Source: JAUYQR01 sp963822435 | GTDB taxonomy: Bacteria > Pseudomonadota > Alphaproteobacteria > Rhodobacterales > Rhodobacteraceae | Assembly: GCA_963822435.1 (NCBI GenBank) | Contig: CAWGHN010000004.1 | Location: 1,223,726 to 1,287,725 of the forward strand | DNA: 64,000 nt | Direction of reading: 5' to 3' | In this document: piece after piece, positions 26,253 through 34,590 of the stretch | How positions within the stretch are numbered: the stretch's first letter is position 1 | Layout: each line of letters begins with the position of its first letter | Program-made: the position numbers and the translations under genes | The notes under the pieces: model-generated | The model's database searches: none | Seen by the model: only the letters and a program-made list of their open reading frames with translations | Told to the model about the DNA's origin: nothing

Positions 26253-27178
26253 TGGACCCGGTGGATATCGGCCTTTGGGGGGTGCCGCTGGCGATCCTTG
26301 CCGGTGCGATCCGCGTTTCAACACCTTTCCTGTTCGTCTCGCTTGGCGAATGTGTCACCGAACGCTCGGGCCGCATCAACCTTGGCCTCGAAGGCACCCT
26401 GATCTTCGGCGCGATGTCCGGCTATGCCGTTGCCTTCGAAACGGGATCACCCTTCATCGGCGTGGCGGCGGCGGCGCTGTCCGGGGTGATCTTCGGCCTG
26501 TTTCACGGCTGGATCTGCAAGTTCAAGGGCGTCAACGACATCGCCATCGGCATCGCACTGATGCTGCTTGGCACCGGGCTCGCCTACTTCTTCGGCAAGC
26601 CCTACATCCAGCCCGTCGCACCAAAGTTGCCGTCGATTTCGCTTGGCGGCTGGTCAGATGTGCCGCAGGTGCAGGCCGCCCTTCAGGTCAACGTGCTGTT
26701 TCTGCTTGGGGCCGTTCTTGCCGTCTTCTTGTGGTGGATGTTCCGCTCCACCCGCGTCGGCCTTGTGATCCGCGTCGTGGGTGACAGCACCGATGCCGCC
26801 CGCGCGATGGGCATCAACGCCGACCGAGTGCGCCTTTTGTCCACCGCAGCGGGCGGTGCCTTGGCCGGTATCGCAGGTGCCTATCTCTCGCTCTATTATC
26901 CCGGTAGCTGGACCGAAGGCGTGTCCTCCGGCCAGGGCTTGATGGCGGTGGCGCTGGTGATCTTCGCCCGCTGGAACCCGATCAACTGCTTTTGGGCGGC
27001 GCTGTTGTTTGGCGGCGCGGGCGCGCTTGGGCCAGCACTGCAATCGGTAGGCGTGACCGAAGGCTACTACCTCTTCTTTGCGGCCCCGTATGTGCTGACG
27101 CTGGGCCTTCTGATCGCAACATCCTCGCCGGAACGCGCCATGCAAGGCGCACCCGCCGAACTGAGCATTACCAAATAG
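26252..27178 (+). CDS. ABC transporter permease of the BMP-type importer (second)
   Basis: This 308-residue NupQ/YufQ-type permease contains RSGRINLGLEGTLIFGAMSG near residue 37 and GDSTDAARAMGINADRVRLL near residue 176, both typical of the family. The TGATG start at 26252 couples it to the first permease. Confidence 0.9.
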   Translation: MDPVDIGLWGVPLAILAGAIRVSTPFLFVSLGECVTERSGRINLGLEGTLIFGAMSGYAVAFETGSPFIGVAAAALSGVIFGLFHGWICKFKGVNDIAIGIALMLLGTGLAYFFGKPYIQPVAPKLPSISLGGWSDVPQVQAALQVNVLFLLGAVLAVFLWWMFRSTRVGLVIRVVGDSTDAARAMGINADRVRLLSTAAGGALAGIAGAYLSLYYPGSWTEGVSSGQGLMAVALVIFARWNPINCFWAALLFGGAGALGPALQSVGVTEGYYLFFAAPYVLTLGLLIATSSPERAMQGAPAELSITK

Positions 27179-27187
27179 GAGCGTCAC

Positions 27188-28204
27188 ATGAACGGCTTGG
27201 GTGGGCTGAACAAATCGGAAAACGGGGTCGTGATCGGCCTCGTGCAACTGCAACTTCCGGTCACCGTCACCCCCGCCGACCTTGCCCGCCAGACCGCGCG
27301 GGTGGTGGAACTGGTTGCCAAGGCGCGGCGCAACCTTGCCACGATGGATCTGGTGGTGTTCCCAGAATACATGCTGCACGGCCTGTCGATGGACACCAAC
27401 CCCGCCATCATGTGCCGGATGGATGGGCCAGAGGTTGCCGCCCTGAAACAAGCCTGCATCGACAACGCCATCTGGGGCTGCTTTTCGATCATGGAGCATA
27501 ACCCCGGCGGCTTTCCCTACAACACCGGCCTTATCATCGACGACAAGGGCGAGGTGCAGCTTTACTACCGCAAGATGCACCCCTGGGTCCCGGTTGAACC
27601 GTGGGAGCCGGGCGATCTGGGCATCCCCGTCTGCACCGGGCCAAAAGGCGCCAAGATCGGCCTCATCATCTGCCACGACGGCATGTTCCCGGAAATGTCG
27701 CGCGAAGCGGCCTACAAGGGGGCCGAGATCATGATCCGCACCGCAGGCTACACCGCGCCGATCCGGCAAAGCTGGCGCTTCACCAACCAATCGAACAGCT
27801 TTTGCAACCTGATGGTCACCGCCAATGTCTGCATGTGCGGGTCAGACGGCACCTTCGACAGCATGGGCGAAGGGATGATCGTCAACTTCGACGGCAGCAT
27901 CCTTGCCCACGGCACCTCTGGCCGGGTGGACGAGATCATCACCGCCGAGGTGCGCCCCGACCTTGTGCGTGAGGCCCGCGCCGGCTGGGGGGTGGAAAAC
28001 AACCCCTACCAGTTCGGCCACCGCGGCTATGTCGCCGTCAAGGGCGGCGCGCAGGACTGCCCCTACACCTACATGACCGATCTGGCCGCCGGGGCCTACC
28101 GGTTGCCGTGGGAGGATACGGTCCGCATCACTGACGGCACCACCTGCGGCTTCCCCGCGCCAACCCGCATCTTCGGTCAAACCATACAGGAGGCCGCCGA
28201 ATGA
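27188..28204 (+). CDS. Formamidase (nitrilase superfamily)
   Basis: This 338-residue enzyme is close to AmiF/FmdA-type formamidases, which hydrolyse formamide to formate and ammonia. The Glu-Lys-Cys triad is visible in FPEYMLHGL, YYRKMHPW and IICHDGMFPE. Long matching segments include PWEPGDLGIPVC and WGVENNPYQFGHRGYVA. The gene has a GGAG site before its start and ends in an overlap with the biuret hydrolase gene. An aliphatic amidase is the alternative reading. Confidence 0.85.
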   Translation: MNGLGGLNKSENGVVIGLVQLQLPVTVTPADLARQTARVVELVAKARRNLATMDLVVFPEYMLHGLSMDTNPAIMCRMDGPEVAALKQACIDNAIWGCFSIMEHNPGGFPYNTGLIIDDKGEVQLYYRKMHPWVPVEPWEPGDLGIPVCTGPKGAKIGLIICHDGMFPEMSREAAYKGAEIMIRTAGYTAPIRQSWRFTNQSNSFCNLMVTANVCMCGSDGTFDSMGEGMIVNFDGSILAHGTSGRVDEIITAEVRPDLVREARAGWGVENNPYQFGHRGYVAVKGGAQDCPYTYMTDLAAGAYRLPWEDTVRITDGTTCGFPAPTRIFGQTIQEAAE

Positions 28205-28878
28205 CCACCATTGCCAGCCAGCCCTACGCCTGGCCCTGGAACGGCGACCTGCGCCCCGACAACACCGCGCTGATCATCATCGACATGCAGACCGATTTCT
28301 GCGGCCCCGGCGGCTATGTCGATGCGATGGGATATGACCTCTCGCTTACCCGCGCCCCGATCGAGCCGATCAAGGCGGTCCTCTCGGCCATGCGGGGCAA
28401 GGGCTACACCATCATCCACACCCGCGAAGGCCACCGCCCCGATCTCTCTGACCTGCCGCCGAACAAACGCTGGCGCTCGCAGCAGATCGGCGCAGGTATT
28501 GGCGACGCGGGCCCCTGCGGCAAGATCCTGATCCGGGGCGAAGCGGGCTGGGACATCATCCCCGACCTTTACCCAGCACCCGGCGAAATCATCATCGACA
28601 AGCCCGGCAAAGGCTCGTTCTGCGCCACCGATCTGGAACTGATCCTGCGGACGAAAGGCATCGCGAACATCATCCTGACCGGCATCACCACCGATGTCTG
28701 CGTCCACACCACCATGCGCGAGGCGAACGATCGCGGCTTTGAATGTGTTCTCCTGCACGATTGCTGCGGTGCGACAGACGTGGGCAACCACAACGCGGCC
28801 CTGAAGATGATCCTGATGCAGGGCGGCGTCTTCGGCGCCGTCTCCGACAGTGCTTCGCTGATCGCGGCCCTGCCATGA
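28201..28878 (+). CDS. biuH: Biuret amidohydrolase (BiuH-like cysteine hydrolase)
   Basis: This 225-residue isochorismatase-fold cysteine hydrolase resembles rhizobial biuret hydrolase very closely as I recall it, with segments LRPDNTALIIIDMQTDFCG, ANDRGFECVLLHDCCGATD and GWDIIPDLYP. The triad Asp (IIDMQTDF), Lys (DKPGKGSF) and Cys (TTDVCVHTT) is complete. It converts biuret to allophanate and ammonia; allophanate hydrolase is encoded on the opposite arm. It overlaps genes on both sides by four bases. Confidence 0.9.
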   Translation: MTTIASQPYAWPWNGDLRPDNTALIIIDMQTDFCGPGGYVDAMGYDLSLTRAPIEPIKAVLSAMRGKGYTIIHTREGHRPDLSDLPPNKRWRSQQIGAGIGDAGPCGKILIRGEAGWDIIPDLYPAPGEIIIDKPGKGSFCATDLELILRTKGIANIILTGITTDVCVHTTMREANDRGFECVLLHDCCGATDVGNHNAALKMILMQGGVFGAVSDSASLIAALP

Positions 28879-30407
28879 GCCAGCCCGCCAAGACCACGCA
28901 CGGCGCGTTCAGCGTCGAAGCCCTCAACATGACCATGCGGTTTGGCGATTTCACCGCGCTTGATGACGTGTCGATCAAGATTGCGGCAGGCAGCTTCCAC
29001 GCCCTTCTGGGCGAAAACGGCGCCGGTAAATCCACCATCGTGAAGGCGATCATGGGGTTTTACCGCGCCACCTCCGGCACCGTCCTCGTCGCCGGCCGCG
29101 AGATCGAGATGACCGACCCAAAGGTGGCGCAAGGTCTGGGCCTTGGCATGGTCTACCAGCACTTTACGCTGGTCCCGTCGCTCACGGCTGCCGAAAATCT
29201 GGTGATCAGCCGCGCCGACGCCCCTGCGGTGATCAACTGGAAAGCCGAACGCGCCGGGCTTGAGGCGTTTCTGGCTCGAATGCCGTTTTCCGTTCCGCTG
29301 GACCAACCCGTCAACCGCCTGGCCGCCGGCGAAAAGCAAAAGCTCGAAATCCTCAAGCAGCTCTACCTCGGTCACCGCTTCCTGATCCTTGACGAACCAA
29401 CCTCTGTCCTGACCCCGGCCGAGGCGGATGAGGTGCTGGGCCACGTCCGCGCCCTGACCAGCGCGGGCGAACTGACGGTCCTGATGATCACCCACAAGTT
29501 CCGCGAAGTGACCGCCTTCGCCGATGACCTCACAGTGCTGCGGCGCGGAAAGCGCGTCGGTGGCGGCAAGGTAGCCGACCTGACCCCGGCCGACATGGCC
29601 GCGATGATGATGGGCGAGGCACCAAGCCCGTCAACCCGTCAGCGCACCACCACCGCGGGGAAGGTTGTGCTGCAACTGAACGGCGTGCGCGCAATGGACC
29701 GCTCGGGCCTCAAACCCATCGCGATCGACGGCGTGTCGCTGCGTTCGGGCGAGATTCTGGGCGTGGCGGGGGTGTCCGGCAATGGCCAGATGGAACTGAT
29801 GGAAATCCTGACCGGCCAGCGCCACATCAGCGGCGGCAACATCCTCCTCAACGGCGCGCCCTACACCGCCACCCGGACCGAAGCCAAGCAGCACAAGGTC
29901 CGCTATCTTCCCGAAGAGCCGTTGCGCAACGCCTGCGCGCCCCGGATGAGCGTGGCCGAAAACCTCGCCTTCCGCAGCTTTGACGAAAACGGCGGCGAAA
30001 GGCCCGCGTTCTGGAAGGACAACGCCGCGATTGCCCGCAACGCGACCGCCCTGATCGCCGCCTTCAACGTCAAGACCTCCAGCCCGGCTGCCCGGATTTC
30101 CTCGCTTTCGGGCGGCAACGTGCAGCGCGCGGTGCTGGCGCGCGAACTGACCGGCGATGTCGAGGTGCTGATCGTGTCAAACCCCTGTTTCGGGCTGGAT
30201 TTCGCCGCCGTAGCCACCATCCGCGACCGGCTGGTCGACGCGCGCAACCGCGGCGTGGCGATCCTCTTGATCAGCGAGGATCTGGACGAGATCATGGAAC
30301 TGTCGGACCGGATCATCGTGATGTCCGAAGGCCACATCGCCTATGAAACCCCGATTGCCACGGCCAACGTCGCCAAGATCGGGCATTACATGGCGGGGCA
30401 CGCCTGA
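28875..30407 (+). CDS. BMP-type ABC importer ATPase with two nucleotide-binding domains
   Basis: This 510-residue ATPase resembles YufO/NupO: an intact first domain (Walker A GENGAGKST near residue 48, AAGEKQKLEILKQL, Walker B LILDEPTSVLT) and a second with a modified P-loop (GVSGNGQMELMEIL) and signature LSGGNVQRAVLAREL. A degenerate second half is normal in this family. Its placement after the two hydrolases rather than next to the permeases shows that enzymes and importer form one transcription unit. Confidence 0.92.
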   Translation: MSQPAKTTHGAFSVEALNMTMRFGDFTALDDVSIKIAAGSFHALLGENGAGKSTIVKAIMGFYRATSGTVLVAGREIEMTDPKVAQGLGLGMVYQHFTLVPSLTAAENLVISRADAPAVINWKAERAGLEAFLARMPFSVPLDQPVNRLAAGEKQKLEILKQLYLGHRFLILDEPTSVLTPAEADEVLGHVRALTSAGELTVLMITHKFREVTAFADDLTVLRRGKRVGGGKVADLTPADMAAMMMGEAPSPSTRQRTTTAGKVVLQLNGVRAMDRSGLKPIAIDGVSLRSGEILGVAGVSGNGQMELMEILTGQRHISGGNILLNGAPYTATRTEAKQHKVRYLPEEPLRNACAPRMSVAENLAFRSFDENGGERPAFWKDNAAIARNATALIAAFNVKTSSPAARISSLSGGNVQRAVLARELTGDVEVLIVSNPCFGLDFAAVATIRDRLVDARNRGVAILLISEDLDEIMELSDRIIVMSEGHIAYETPIATANVAKIGHYMAGHA

Positions 30408-31072
30408 TGCCGGTGATCCATGCCCGCCCCTTCGACTTTGCCTTCGAGCGCGGCACCATCGGGCTTGTCGTCATCGACATGCAGCGCGATTTCGTCGAAC
30501 CGGGCGGCTTTGGCGCGTCGCTTGGCAACGACGTCAGTCTGTTGCAAGCCATCATCCCCACGACCCGGCGCCTCATCGAAGGCTTCCGCACGGCGGGCCT
30601 GCCGGTGATCCACACCCGCGAATGCCACCGCCCCGACCTGACGGACCTGCCCCCCGCCAAGCGCGACCGTGGCAATCCAGCCTTGCGTATCGGTGATCCG
30701 GGGCCGATGGGCCGCATCCTGATCGCCGGTGAACTCGGCGCCGACATCATCCCCGAACTCGCCCCCCTGCCCGGCGAACTGGTCATCGACAAGCCCGGCA
30801 AGGGCGCGTTTTACGGCACCGACTTCGGCCCGCACCTGCAACGGCTTGGCCTGCGGCAACTGGTCTTTGCCGGCGTCACCACCGAGGTCTGCGTGCAGAC
30901 CACGATGCGCGAAGCCAATGATCGCGGTTATGACGGCCTGCTCGCGACCGATGCCACCGAAAGCTACTTTCCCCACTTCAAGGCTGCCACCATCGAGATG
31001 ATCGTGGCGCAAGCCGGCATCGTCGGCTGGGCCGCCCCCACCGATCCCATTCTGGAAGCCCTGCATGTCTGA
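30407..31072 (+). CDS. Cysteine hydrolase paralog of BiuH; triuret hydrolase candidate
   Basis: This 221-residue isochorismatase-family hydrolase clearly parallels the biuret hydrolase 1.5 kb upstream (VVIDMQRDF, DKPGKGAFYGTDF, TTEVCVQTTMREANDRGYDG), with an intact Asp-Lys-Cys triad. Triuret hydrolase (TrtA) is a known relative of BiuH that feeds biuret into the same pathway, which fits this setting. Ureidoacrylate or another carbamoyl amide is the alternative. It overlaps the ATPase by one base and the cupin by eight. Confidence 0.72.
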   Translation: MPVIHARPFDFAFERGTIGLVVIDMQRDFVEPGGFGASLGNDVSLLQAIIPTTRRLIEGFRTAGLPVIHTRECHRPDLTDLPPAKRDRGNPALRIGDPGPMGRILIAGELGADIIPELAPLPGELVIDKPGKGAFYGTDFGPHLQRLGLRQLVFAGVTTEVCVQTTMREANDRGYDGLLATDATESYFPHFKAATIEMIVAQAGIVGWAAPTDPILEALHV

Positions 31073-31403
31073 ACCCAAAAGCATTTCCGGGCTCCTGCCG
31101 CAAGGCTGGCAAGACATGCCATTCACCCACTTCCGCGAGGGCGTCGAGATCTGCCATCTTTGGCAGGGGCAAGGCTTTGCGGACGTGGCCCTGCTGCGCT
31201 ATGCCCCGGGTGCCTCGGTGCCGCGGCACCGCCATCTCGGGCTGGAAACTATCCTCGTCCTGACCGGCACGCAAAGCGACGATGCCGGCACTTACGGGAC
31301 CGGCGCAATCGTCTTCAACCCGGCGGGCTCCGAACATAGGGTCTGGTCCGATCCGGGATGCGTGGTGCTTATCCAGTGGGAACGGCCGGTCGAATTCGTC
31401 TGA
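31065..31403 (+). CDS. Cupin-domain protein
   Basis: This 112-residue single-domain cupin has a metal-binding histidine motif (RHRHLGLETILVLTG, residues 49-63) and a second motif ending in GSEHRVW. ChrR-type cupins look similar. It starts inside the end of the cysteine hydrolase gene and is the last gene of the operon. A role in metal-dependent catalysis or sensing is possible; none is shown. Confidence 0.8.
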   Translation: MSEPKSISGLLPQGWQDMPFTHFREGVEICHLWQGQGFADVALLRYAPGASVPRHRHLGLETILVLTGTQSDDAGTYGTGAIVFNPAGSEHRVWSDPGCVVLIQWERPVEFV

Positions 31404-31684
31404 GCGGCCTTTTGCCCCGTCGCCCTGCCTGAATCGAACTGCGGCGTCCGCTTTCAACCTCGCGGACCCGTGCCCGGCGGTCGCTCGCACCTGAATGACC
31501 TCGCTGGCCGCATCTGGCCGGATGCTTCCGGCCTGTGCCAGGACCGACGCGGCCACAGGCGCGGTCTGGACACACTCGGGCGCAAGGGCGGCACTTGTCT
31601 CGCGCGGCAGCAGCGATCCGGAAATCGCAACGAACAAGACAACATTCAGCGCAAGCGAAACGGGCCTTTGCGCGATGCACCAGA
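31404..31684. other. Gap with a possible minus-strand secreted ORF
   Basis: Between convergent cupin and YedY1-like genes, the minus strand has a frame with G/C-rich third positions and a signal-like hydrophobic stretch (SLALNVVLFVAISGSLL followed by SAALAPEC). Its only ATG (31727) lies inside the oxidoreductase gene, and the frame runs on antisense through the cupin gene to 30978. It may be a decayed or overlapping small secreted protein, or chance. Confidence 0.25.
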
Positions 31685-32449
31685 TCAGATGCCAGCATAC
31701 CACGCGTATCGACCGGCATCTTCCCAATACCCACCACGACCGTTGCCAAGTGCCGCCAGATCGCTGACCGCTTCGATCCGCATGACGAACTTTGCTTGCT
31801 TGTAGCCCAATTGCCGTTCCACTCGCAGCCTGATCGGCGCGCCGTGGCGTTCCGGCAGGTCGGTTCCGTTCATGCCGTAGGCCAGTATCGTTTGGGGGTG
31901 CATGGCATCTACCATGTCGATACTTTCATAATAGGGCGTGCCGCGAAAATCGTCGGCGCAATGAAAGACGATGTAGCGGGCCTCTGGCGCAACCGCTGCT
32001 TCGGCCAGAATTGACCACAGCGGCACACCCGTCCATTTGCCGATCGCGGTCCAGCCTTCCACGCAGGTGTGCTCGGTGATCTGGGTCCGCTGGTCACGGG
32101 CCTTGAGATCGGCCAGGGACAGCCGCAAAGGCCTTGCCACCAGGCCACCCACCTCAAGCCGCCAATTCACAAAGCCTTCGGCTAGGTGCTTTCGATAGAT
32201 CGGATCGCCAGCCGTCTCGTTGCCATTGGCGCGAAAGACCGGCGACATTTCCGCCTCGGTAAATTCGGGCGCCAGGCTGTTGGCGAACAAAAGCCGGTGC
32301 GTGCGGTAGTTCAACCACTCACCCCAACTCAGAAACGACGCACGGAACGCGGGTTCGGCGCCCAGGCGATCACATCCGGCCAAAAGCGCAGGCGCCGACA
32401 CCGCAAGACCGGCGAGAACGCTGCGACGGGTCAGGATCTTGCTCATCAT
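31685..32449 (-). CDS. YedY1/MsrP-like molybdopterin oxidoreductase
   Basis: This 254-residue sulfite-oxidase-fold protein has a twin-arginine signal (LTRRSVLAGLAVSAPALLAG) and the molybdenum-ligand cysteine in EHTCVEGWTAIGKWTGVPL near residue 126. YedY/MsrP proteins reduce oxidised methionine in periplasmic proteins. With the haem membrane subunit next door, a Met-rich peptide and SigF/NrsF, it matches the YedY1 component of the hypochlorite-scavenging system known in Azospira. A TGATGATG overlap links it to the cytochrome gene. Confidence 0.85.
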   Translation of the reverse strand: MMSKILTRRSVLAGLAVSAPALLAGCDRLGAEPAFRASFLSWGEWLNYRTHRLLFANSLAPEFTEAEMSPVFRANGNETAGDPIYRKHLAEGFVNWRLEVGGLVARPLRLSLADLKARDQRTQITEHTCVEGWTAIGKWTGVPLWSILAEAAVAPEARYIVFHCADDFRGTPYYESIDMVDAMHPQTILAYGMNGTDLPERHGAPIRLRVERQLGYKQAKFVMRIEAVSDLAALGNGRGGYWEDAGRYAWYAGI

Positions 32450-33276
32450 CACTCTGCCTTCTGTTGGGTGCGGCCGGTAATCATGCTGCGGATTCCGGTG
32501 ATCGGGCCAGCCAGCAAGACCATCGCCAGATGGACCAGAACAAAGCCGACAAGCAGCGTCGCAAAGATGAAGTGAACCGAGCGGGCCGACGCATGACCCT
32601 GAAACAGCGTCAAGAGCCACGGCCAGCCTGCCAGAACGGCAGGCGACATCGCCAGGCCCGACAGCACCATACCCGGCAGCAGCACGGCCAGAACCGACAG
32701 ATAGGCCAGCTTTTGCAATATGTTGTAACGATGCGCAGCCTCACCCTTTGGAAATCGAAGCCGCAGGTGATCCAGAATGTCCTGCCCGATGTGCCGCGGC
32801 GTCATTTCTTGCCGTTGGGGCAGCAGATCGCGCCACAGATGCCCGTTCATGACGCTGCGCAGCAGATAGGACACCAGCCCCACCATGAAAACCCAGGCGA
32901 ACGTCAGGTGCCAGTCGCGCGCCAAAGAAAGGTTATAGCCCGAAGGCAAGGTCGCCCAGGCGGGAAAGGCTCGAGTGCGAACCTGCCCTTCGCCATCTGT
33001 CCAGCGCCCCAGAACGCCGGTCGTGTCAACCACAATGCCACCGATCCGCAGCTCTCCACGATCCTCGACCGACCGAATTTCCAGCCAGGGCGCATCCGGC
33101 TGCGCTCCGTGATCACCCCAGTAAAGCCGCGGATGAGCGTTGAAGATCATCAGCCCACTCATCAGCATCACCATCAGCGACACGACATTCAGCCAGTGCC
33201 AGATGCGGGTGGAAAGCCGGTGTCGAAGCCTTTTGACCGGCACGGCGGTGGAAAGAGCTGGTGTCATCGCAAGCAT
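32449..33276 (-). CDS. YedZ1-like cytochrome b membrane subunit
   Basis: This is a cytochrome b561-type membrane protein of up to 275 residues with four to five hydrophobic segments. Histidines are placed as haem ligands (RIWHWLNVVSL near residue 27, DWHLTFAWVF near 122, HFIFATLLVGFVLVHLA near 240). The second ATG at 33267 has a better-spaced AAAGGA site and may be the true start. It would pass quinol electrons to the YedY1-like protein. Confidence 0.85.
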   Translation of the reverse strand: MLAMTPALSTAVPVKRLRHRLSTRIWHWLNVVSLMVMLMSGLMIFNAHPRLYWGDHGAQPDAPWLEIRSVEDRGELRIGGIVVDTTGVLGRWTDGEGQVRTRAFPAWATLPSGYNLSLARDWHLTFAWVFMVGLVSYLLRSVMNGHLWRDLLPQRQEMTPRHIGQDILDHLRLRFPKGEAAHRYNILQKLAYLSVLAVLLPGMVLSGLAMSPAVLAGWPWLLTLFQGHASARSVHFIFATLLVGFVLVHLAMVLLAGPITGIRSMITGRTQQKAE

Positions 33277-33291
33277 CCTTTGCAGGCGTGC

Positions 33292-33324
33292 CCGCCCCGG
33301 AAACGGAAGGCGCTTCCGGGGCGG
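33292..33324 (-). terminator. Intercistronic hairpin after the Met-rich peptide gene
   Basis: Perfect 11-bp arms CCGCCCCGGAA / TTCCGGGGCGG with an 11-base loop lie between the Met-rich gene and the cytochrome gene. There is no T-run; it may protect or attenuate the transcript so that the peptide is made in excess. Confidence 0.55.
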
Positions 33325-33333
33325 ACAGCCGGG

Positions 33334-33756
33334 TTACATGGCAAGCGCGTCGGCAACCTTGGCATCGGGGTTCGCCGTGCAGGCCGCCGTGATCCGCGCG
33401 GTGGTATCCCCGGCCATCGCATCGCCCGCCATCGCGTCGCCCGCCATCGCATCATCCGCCATCGCATCGCCCGCCATCGCATCATCCGCCATCGCATCGC
33501 CCGCCATCGCATCATCCGCCATCGCATCGCCCGCCATCGCGTCGCCCGCCATCGCGTCATCCGCCATCGCGTCGCCCGCCATCGCGTCGCCCGCCATGTC
33601 CACCGCTTCGCTGGCCTTCGCCATTCCGCCAGCGTCCATCGCAAGGAACTCAGCGCAGGTCAGCGTCGCCGGGTTCACGGCATCTTGTGCCATTGCAGCG
33701 GTGCCAAGGGTAAGGGTCGTCAGAGCCGAGCCGACAAGAAGGGAAAGCAGTTTCAT
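33334..33756 (-). CDS. MrpX-like methionine-rich periplasmic peptide with 13 pentapeptide repeats
   Basis: This 140-residue protein has a signal peptide (MKLLSLLVGSALTTLTLG, cleavage after AMA), a short Cys-containing start (LTCAEFLAMD), then thirteen Met-Ala-(Gly/Asp)-Asp-Ala units and a C-terminal Cys segment (AACTANPDAK). The start at 33756 has a strong CGGAGG site. In the known SigF/NrsF system a periplasmic Met-rich peptide soaks up hypochlorite and is repaired by YedY1/YedZ1, encoded directly downstream here. The paired Cys segments also recall HdeA-like proteins. Repeat number may vary between strains. Confidence 0.82.
   Translation of the reverse strand: MKLLSLLVGSALTTLTLGTAAMAQDAVNPATLTCAEFLAMDAGGMAKASEAVDMAGDAMAGDAMADDAMAGDAMAGDAMADDAMAGDAMADDAMAGDAMADDAMAGDAMAGDAMAGDTTARITAACTANPDAKVADALAM
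33403..33597 (-). repeat. 13 x 15-bp in-frame tandem repeat
   Basis: Thirteen 15-bp units, alternating mainly between two versions (Gly or Asp as third residue), encode the Met pentapeptides. Such an array is prone to gain or loss of units by slippage or recombination. Confidence 0.95.
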
Positions 33757-33899
33757 CGTAGTCCTCCGTTTTGCCCGGCGGGATGCCAGGTCGCAATACC
33801 GGGAATTTATCGCCAAGGACCGCACATGTATCTGTATTTCATAGCTAAAAACCGTTTAGTGAAAATCGGCACAAACTGTGCGAGCCGATTGAAACATCT

Positions 33900-33927
33900 G
33901 TAACACCTTGCCGCGATGCCCCGTATT
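33900..33927 (+). promoter_or_regulatory. Candidate ECF-sigma promoter before sigF
   Basis: GTAACA, 16 bases, then CGTATT resembles the GTAACC-N16-CGxx type recognised by SigF-like ECF factors. It lies 106 bases before the sigma gene and would allow autoregulation. No equally good match was found for the divergent Met-rich gene. Confidence 0.45.
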
Positions 33928-34032
33928 GTCTGGGTCCGCGCCCCCCGCTCCCTACCGCGCTTCACCGCCCCATCAGTTTTTCCCCCGAAGGCAAAGTTTG
34001 TTTGTAACGTTCGCCGCACCAAAGCGAAGTGC

Positions 34033-34590
34033 ATGGATGTGATGACGCTGCCCGACGACGATGACTGGTCTGTCTTGATGCGTGCCGCGCTTGGCGGGGA
34101 CGCGCGCGCCTATGCGCGGTTCCTGCGCGCCGTGACGCCCGTGCTTCGTGGTGTCGTCCGGGCAAAGGGGCGCAACCTGACGCGCGAACACCAAGAAGAC
34201 ATCGTGCAAGAGGTTCTGCTGGCAATTCACCGCAAACGGCACACCTGGCAGGCCGACCTGCCGATCCGCCCGTGGCTCTTTGCCATCGCGCGGCACAAGG
34301 TGGTTGACGCCTTTCGTGCCAGCGGCACCCTCGTCCGGTTCGGCCTTGACGACTTCGAGGACGAACTGGCAGCCGAAGAAGCACCCGACGGATTCGCCGG
34401 GCGTGACGTCTCCCGGCTGATCGGACGGCTTGACCGCAGGTCTGCCGACATCGTCCGCTCCGTCGAACTCGACGAAGAGCCGACAGCGACCGTCAGCGCA
34501 CGGCTCGGTATGACCGAAGGTGCGGTGCGCGTTGCGCTGCACAGGGCGATCAAGCGGATGTCCGTGTTCGCAAAGGGACCAAGACCATGA
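34033..34590 (+). CDS. sigF: SigF-type ECF RNA polymerase sigma factor
   Basis: This 185-residue ECF sigma factor has region 2 (EHQEDIVQEVLLAIHRKRHT, near residue 55) and region 4 (ARLGMTEGAVRVALHRAIKR, near 155). The start at 34033 (MDVMTLPDDDDW) fits family length. The next gene encodes its NrsF-type anti-sigma factor with a 4-base overlap. It is divergent from the Met-rich peptide and YedY1/YedZ1-like genes, its likely targets. Confidence 0.9.
   Translation: MDVMTLPDDDDWSVLMRAALGGDARAYARFLRAVTPVLRGVVRAKGRNLTREHQEDIVQEVLLAIHRKRHTWQADLPIRPWLFAIARHKVVDAFRASGTLVRFGLDDFEDELAAEEAPDGFAGRDVSRLIGRLDRRSADIVRSVELDEEPTATVSARLGMTEGAVRVALHRAIKRMSVFAKGPRP

Noticed and set aside
33403..33597. 15-bp repeat array considered as a CRISPR
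   Set aside because: Units abut without spacers and keep a coding frame inside a secreted protein.
34003..34030. Second GTAAC motif just before the sigma gene
   Set aside because: The matching -10-like CGAAG would fall within a few bases of the start codon and the spacing is one base short; the site at 33900 fits better.
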